In this document: piece after piece, positions 58,345 through 64,000 of the stretch
How positions within the stretch are numbered: the stretch's first letter is position 1
How the letters are laid out: the number at the start of each line of letters is the position of its first letter
DNA from: Crocodylus rhombifer
Lineage: Eukaryota; Chordata; Crocodylia; Crocodylidae
Direction of reading: 5' to 3'
NCBI GenBank assembly: GCA_038503035.1
Contig: JAVSML010001162.1
Span: 310,001-374,000, forward strand
DNA: 64,000 nt
Made by a program: the position numbers and the translations under genes
The notes under the pieces: generated by a model
What the model saw: the letters and a program-made list of their open reading frames with translations, nothing else
The model's database searches: none
What the model was told of the DNA's origin: nothing

Positions 58345-59765
58345 GAGAATCATAGCAAGTTAGGGTTGGAAGAGACTCAAGAGCTCATCTAGTCCAACCC
58401 CCTGCTCAAAGCAGGACCAGCCCCAACTAGATCATCCCAGACAAAGCTTTGTTTAGCTGGGTTTTGACAACCTCCAGGGATGGAGCTTCCACCACCTCTC
58501 TGGGTAACCTGTTCCAGTATTTTACTACCCTCCTAGTGAGAAAATCCTTCCTAATATCTAACCTAAACTTCCTTTGCTGCAACTTCAGACTGTTGCTCCT
58601 TGTTGTGTCATCTGCCACCACTGAGAACAGTCTCTATCCTCTTTCAAACCCCACTTCAGGTAGTTGACAGCCGCTATTAAGTCCTCCCCATTTCCTCTTC
58701 TCTAGAATAAATAAACCAAGTTCCCTCAGTCTTTCCTCATTAGCCATGTCCCTCAGCCCCCTCACCATTTTTGTCACTCTCTGCTGGACTCTCTCCAATT
58801 TGTCCACAACCTTTCTGTAGTGGGGGGGCCCAAAACTGAACATAGTACTCCAGATGGGGCCTCACCAGTACTGAATAGAGGGAAATAGTCACTTCCTGTG
58901 ATTTACTGGTGACACTCCTACCAATGCATCCAAGGATGCTGTTAGCCTTGTTGGCAACACTGTAGGCTCATATTCAGCTTATTGTTCACTGTACCCCTCA
59001 AGTCCTTTTCTGCAGAGCAGCTGCCCAGCCAGTCAGCTCCCAGCCAGTTCTGTCCCAAGTGCAGGGTTTTGGTCTTGTTCTTGTTGAACCTCATGAGATT
59101 TCTTTTGGCTCAATCCTCCAATTTCTTTAGGTCAATCTGAATCTGAGCCCTACCCTCCAGCACATCTACTACTCCCCTCAGCTTGGTGTCATCTGCAAAC
59201 TTACTGGAGGTGCACTCTACTCCATCTTCCAGGTTGTTGATGAACACTGAACAAAACCAGACCCAGGATCGACCCCTGGGGCACTGTACTTGATACTAGC
59301 TGCCAACTAGACACTGAGCTATTGATTACTACTCTCCGACCCTGATGGTTTAGCCAGTTTTCTTATAGTCCATTCATCCAGCCCGTACTTCCTTAGATTG
59401 CCCGAGAGAATACTGTGGGAGACCGTATCAAAAGCCTTGTTAAAATCAACACTACATTCACTGGTCTCCCCACATCCACAGAACCAGTGGCAATCAGGTT
59501 GATCAAGCATGCCTTGCCCTTGGTGAATCCATGCTGACTGTTCCTAATCACCTTCTTCTCCTCAAAGTGCTTAGAAATGGATTTCTTGAGGATCTGCTCC
59601 ATGATTTTTCTAGGGACTGAGGTGAGGCTGATTGGCCTGTAGTCTCCTAGAACCTCTTTTTTCCCTTCCTTAAATATGGGAATTATATTTGCCCTTTTCC
59701 AGTTATCCGGGACCTCTCCTGATTGCCATGAGTATTTCAAGATGATGGCCAGATATGTTGTATTG
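58345..59765 (-). mobile_element. CR1 LINE, antisense copy (subfamily 3)
   Basis: The left end is an antisense CR1 tail. The reverse strand reads, from the right, ILKYSWQSGEVPDNWKRANI, IPIFKEGKK, DYRPISLTSVPRKIMEQILK, NSQHGFTKGKACLINLIA, then decayed palm sequence (DFNKAFDTVSHSIL), KLERVQQRVTKMVRG and LDIRKDFLTRRVVKYWNRLP. It covers RT through the 3' end with many stops. It is truncated at the RT N-terminus. Confidence 0.9.
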
Positions 59766-59769
59766 GGAT

Positions 59770-62700
59770 GGAATACTTGATTTGGATTAGGCAACTATAG
59801 GGAGCCTATTTGGAAGTTGAATTGACATTTTTAACAGATCTATTTAAAAGACTGCCCTAGCAGGAAAGAGGTGTGAGGATGAGTGTGGCATGCTCTTATC
59901 TAGCTTGGTAATCACCCCATGGAAGAGCAGAACTGGTGGGAAGATGCATAGGCCTCATTTCAACTGCAAAAAGAAGGCATCCATCAATGACCCCAGCCTC
60001 ACGGTCCTGCTGGAACAGAAGTTTGAACATTTGGCGTTAGACTCATTTACCACCAAATACATCAGTGGAATCACCCACTGGTGAAGTATCAGCTTGGTGA
60101 CAGATTTCTGCTGTAGCTAATTCTGGTTGGTGACAGACTGCCTGTCTTGGAAGCTAGCCATATTGTTGATTATTCCTGGGAGAGCTTCAAGGGTTGTAGC
60201 ATACAGATGACATAATTTCCAGAACTTAATTGCTATAGGGAGCGAAGAACAGGAGCCCCCTTTCTTGTTTATGTCATGCACAGTTGGATGTATTGTCTAT
60301 CCTTATGTGTACTATCAAGTGTTGTAGTACAGGGAGGAATGCCACATGAGTCTGAAGCTCTCAGACAGTAGTATGCACTTCAGCCTTCTCTCAGAACCCC
60401 ATCTTTCTATGTTTCAAGTATGCTTGTCTGATGTGTCCAGTGCAAAAGCCCTACATAGCGATCGTCATAAACAGTTTCCTTTCTTTGACACTGTTAGGGT
60501 GCATCCATTAGGTCAGCACTATTGGGACATGAGATGTTTATAGAGCTACCTTTCTCATCAGGTACTTTGCCTGGGAATAGACAAATATCCCAAAGCTGCA
60601 GGAATCTCAGGTGAACTCTCATAAGTAATATAACACACATTAGACTAAGGCACACCAATACTTCTGCCAGTACTTAAACAGCTCAGATGTTCCTGGCTAA
60701 AAAGTCCTGCCTTACTCAGGGTCATACTGATCTCCAAACATGAGGACAGGAGAGAATATTTTAGATTTGCAAGGATCATCAGGGGTTTTGCTTTCTAATG
60801 TGATGCACAGTCTTCTTTTTGTGCTCTTCTTGGCATGTAGTAACTATTTCCCAATCATTGGCTATGCTCTCCTCTCCCTTGCTTTTACACATGCTGTGTA
60901 GAATGTGTTCATCTTTCTAGTACTTTGCCTTGTATTTGGGATTGGCATGGCAATTCTGCCCCATAGGCCCCTTCCAGTCCTGTGTTTGAGATATGGAATT
61001 GGAAGGACACTAATAAATCTTCTGACCAAAACAGTTTAATTGCTTGAGGTTTTAGAGTTCTGTGCAGACCTAGTCTAGTCTTTTACTCAACTGAAGATAC
61101 TATAGAAGTCTTGGTATCTGGTCTGCGTAAATGTTTGCAAAGCCTCTGGTCTGCGTAAATGTTTGCACAATAGTGTTTTTCTACTTGCTTTGAAGAATGT
61201 GGAAGTGAGGCTTTACTATGCCATAAGTCCCTATGCTGGATCCAGTATACCTTATTAATAACACCTATTGACTCTGAATTATTGGCTATTGGCCACAGGT
61301 AAAGGCAAACATTTTGACTGGGGTACACTGGTACCCTTGCTTGTGCTCTCAGATATGTTACTGAAGGATCCTGCTCTTTCATTTAAACTGAAGTAGATTT
61401 CCAGATTTGATATCAGGGATCATATTTAGCAAATTTTCACCTAGATCAGACTGGCAAGGACTGTGCAGGGTTTTGCCTTCTTCTCCAGCATGATCCTCCT
61501 CCTTAGATTCTCTAGTCATATGTTAGCAGACATATTTCTCTGTCCTTGCAGTAGGAAAGCACTGGCACTGGCATGCGCTCCTGTTTTTGAACTCTGGTAG
61601 ATTGTAGGTTGCTTCAGGTCTTGCTTTACAAAATGCTTTGTGGCTGAGATGCATGTGGGTTTGGAATAGACGTTTAAGACATGATGGTTTTAGAGTGCAG
61701 CCTGATGTCTGATGAGGTCTCACCCTGCTGTACAAAAGGGCCTACGAATTCTGAGTTTGTGTGAGAGGTGTGCGTGTGGATGCACGCACCACATGCCCCC
61801 CGCCCCATAGTGGGAGATTCACTGACAGACTCAAAGATGACTTAAAGCTCTTCTAACTTTTTATATGTTAAACAAACCCATTTCTTTAAGATACAAGTGG
61901 TTTATCCTGCTGATTACTTCTTCCTCTATTCTCTGCTTTCATTCAGCCTAGTCTTTCATTTACTCAGTCCTTTTTGTTTATTCTATAATCACTTTTCCCT
62001 GCCTGCTCACTCTTCCTATTCCTTTTTCCACTTCCCAGGAGCCCACACAGCCTGAGTCTGACTACGCAGAGCATGAGAAAAAGTCAGGAGGAATACAGGG
62101 GTTGGGGATGTAGGAGGAAGAAGACAGAAAAGGAAGAAAACTTCAGGCCTTTATCTTTCCCAATTTTAAATCGTAAGACCAACATTCAATGGAAGGAAAA
62201 GACTTTCACTTCCTTTTATTCCAAGCCTTACCTTTGGTCCCTTATTTTTATCACCTAGAAGATAAACTGCTTTTTCTGACCTCATTAGAATTACGGAGTT
62301 TGATTTTGCCTTCAAAATGCAGCAGCTATGACATTACCTCTCAGGCAGCTGAGGGAGCCAATTGACTTAATGACTCATTGTTCTTCACTCCACAGGTGTT
62401 AACAATCATATCTTCTTTCTAATGGTCTTGATGTTCCACTAGTCAAGCTAACTTTTCATAGGGCAATTTTGGGTATGCTAGATACTCCTGGTCTCTCCCT
62501 CCCCTTATTTCACAGCCCTGGAGACTCTTAGCTCTTTTCAAAACTATAGAGTCATGAATGGAGACCAGAATTTAGAAGCAGAAGCTAGGGTTTCATCTTT
62601 AGTTAAGTAGGAAAGGGAGGTTGAGTCACCTGAAGATTAGTTTCTGTCCCTGCTCTATGCGGCCATAACTCTGAAAAATATTTTAAACTTTATTCTGCTT

Positions 62701-64000
62701 TTCAAAAACAAGGTGCATATTATATTCTGGGGCATGTGGTATTCAAGAAAATATGGTAATCAGTCCTCAAGTTAATGCTGCAATGAGTAGTTCAGCATTT
62801 TGTATCCTCTGGTGAAGAAGTGATGAAACAGTTGCTATGAGGCAACATTTGTTTTAAGAAATGTTAAGATGATGCATTAAAATATCAGCATTTGGGCAAA
62901 GGGCAATGTCTTCTTATTCTCATGACCATGTTCTTGCCTTCCTCCACTCACTCCGTCCATCTGGTACTCCCCAACTTCTAAAAATGGTATGCAGAAGCTT
63001 CCTCAGAATTGCTTCCTGTTTACCCCATTCTGTGTCTGAAGCTCACATTTCTTGTGTTTGCAGTGATGAATAGAAGAGTGCCAGTTTAAAGGAGGATCTT
63101 TTCACAACGACCCAGAATCATGTTTTGCTGAAGATCAATACAGAAGAGAGGATGGTGTTTTAAACAAGCAAAACACAGAGAAGCTAATATTAGTATTTTC
63201 TGAAGATGCTCAAACAAAACAAGGAGCCAAGGATAATACAAGCTACTATGATCAGACTGAGTGCCTGGAAGACCTTAAGTGTGCGCTACAGATTATTACT
63301 AACACCATTTCCTCATCCCTTAAATTGCTTAGAGTCTGATGCAAGTCAAAAGGCCATACAAGTTAAAGTAGGAATGTTTCTTTTTTTCTCTCTATTTTGA
63401 AAACTTGGAAACAGCTCCCATTATCATTTTTCTCTATTTGTTAAGGCATGAATGTGAATGCATGTTAATGTCATACTATGGGCATACAAACAAGTGTAGA
63501 ACACTATTAAGACACTGATTTTATTTGATTCTAATGGTGACCTGGATGGGGCAATTCTGCTGTACAATTATTACTTTAGTGGATGGTTATCATAGAACAT
63601 TTATGGTAAATTTGTTCTATTTTTAAGTTTATTCTTTATTGACTGTTATTAAAACCCATAAAATACAGAGACTACTTTTTTTCTTAAAATACCAATGTGG
63701 ATCAGAAACCTCTTAAGCAAATTAGCCAAATTACTTAAAAGCCATTGTCTCTCCTACCAGGTTATACTGCCTGGTTTTCCATAGGCTTTCTGAACATTTA
63801 AGCCACTTTGTGTCCGAATAGAATGAATGCAACTTTTCTGTAAAGAAAGTAAATTTTTTTGTTCAAATGGTTTGGTTGGATAGGAAGAAGTGCCGGCTCA
63901 TTAACATGAAGACCTGTGATCATTAAAAAAAAAAAAAAAATTGTAAAGTACCAGCCAGGAAATGAGCACATCACCAACAGGAGTGCTTTCTGTTGGGCAT
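59770..64000. other. Intergenic, no recognised gene
   Basis: AT-rich sequence with only short frames. The 64-codon frame at 59890-60084 is unrecognised and lacks supporting signals. A 23-bp direct repeat lies at 61117-61139 and 61145-61167, and an A17 run near 63930. A minus-strand 3' untranslated region of a neighbouring gene could lie here but cannot be shown. Confidence 0.5.
61117..61167. repeat. 23-bp tandem direct repeat
   Basis: tctggtctgcgtaaatgttt plus gca occurs twice, identical, with a 28-bp period. This is a simple recent local duplication. Confidence 0.9.

Noticed and set aside
59890..60084. 64-codon plus-strand frame
   Set aside because: No recognised domain, no splice or promoter signal, and length within chance expectation.
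62039..62115. Possible terminal exon after cttcccag (EPTQPESDYAEHEKKSGG)
   Set aside because: Good acceptor, but the frame stops after 24 codons, there is no recognised protein and no partner exon.
47704..64000. ESYT2 exons expected from vertebrate gene order
   Set aside because: I saw no C2-domain coding sequence on either strand. If ESYT2 is adjacent, only its untranslated tail could be here.

Overview
This is a piece of a vertebrate nuclear genome, most like a crocodilian or turtle. The evidence is many recent, only lightly damaged CR1 LINEs of several subfamilies, Penelope-like fragments, abundant hAT-type DNA elements, and a split vertebrate gene in AT-rich single-copy sequence. I cannot decide between these reptile groups from sequence alone. 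There are no bacterial operons, no CRISPR array, and I recognised no tRNA or rRNA gene.

The one confidently identified gene is NCAPG2 (condensin II complex subunit G2) on the minus strand. Thirteen coding exons between 30953 and 2151 encode about the first 570 residues, roughly half the protein. All exon phases join without a frameshift, and every junction has GT/AG ends. The rest of the gene lies beyond position 1. A CpG island at 39255-39690 with a perfect palindromic NRF1 site and a TCTCGCGAGA (BANP/ZBTB33) site is the probable promoter. The untranslated first exon was not resolved.

Layout: 1-31 kb is the NCAPG2 body. Its introns carry a hAT element with perfect 8-bp target duplications (393-2093), CR1 copies (8580, 11120, 14212), a broken non-CR1 LINE split by an insertion (18722-21885), and several GC-rich repeats. 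31-39 kb is the probable long first intron, with old CR1 pieces, a large foldback-rich GC-rich element (32799-35048), a CR1 tail and Penelope-like fragments including a GIY-YIG domain. 39.2-39.7 kb is the CpG island. 39.8-47.7 kb is a dense mosaic of CR1 copies of three subfamilies, including one with endonuclease and reverse-transcriptase regions and two places where antisense CR1 pieces sit inside sense CR1. 47.7-64 kb is mostly AT-rich intergenic sequence with a Tigger1-like internally deleted element, two hAT-like elements, an antisense CR1 and one unidentified candidate exon.

The mobile elements are mostly dead or non-autonomous. The best leads for follow-up are the Tigger1-like element, two unrelated TIR elements sharing the same GC-rich interior, the antisense CR1 patches, and a 19-base homopolymer sitting in an NCAPG2 splice acceptor.
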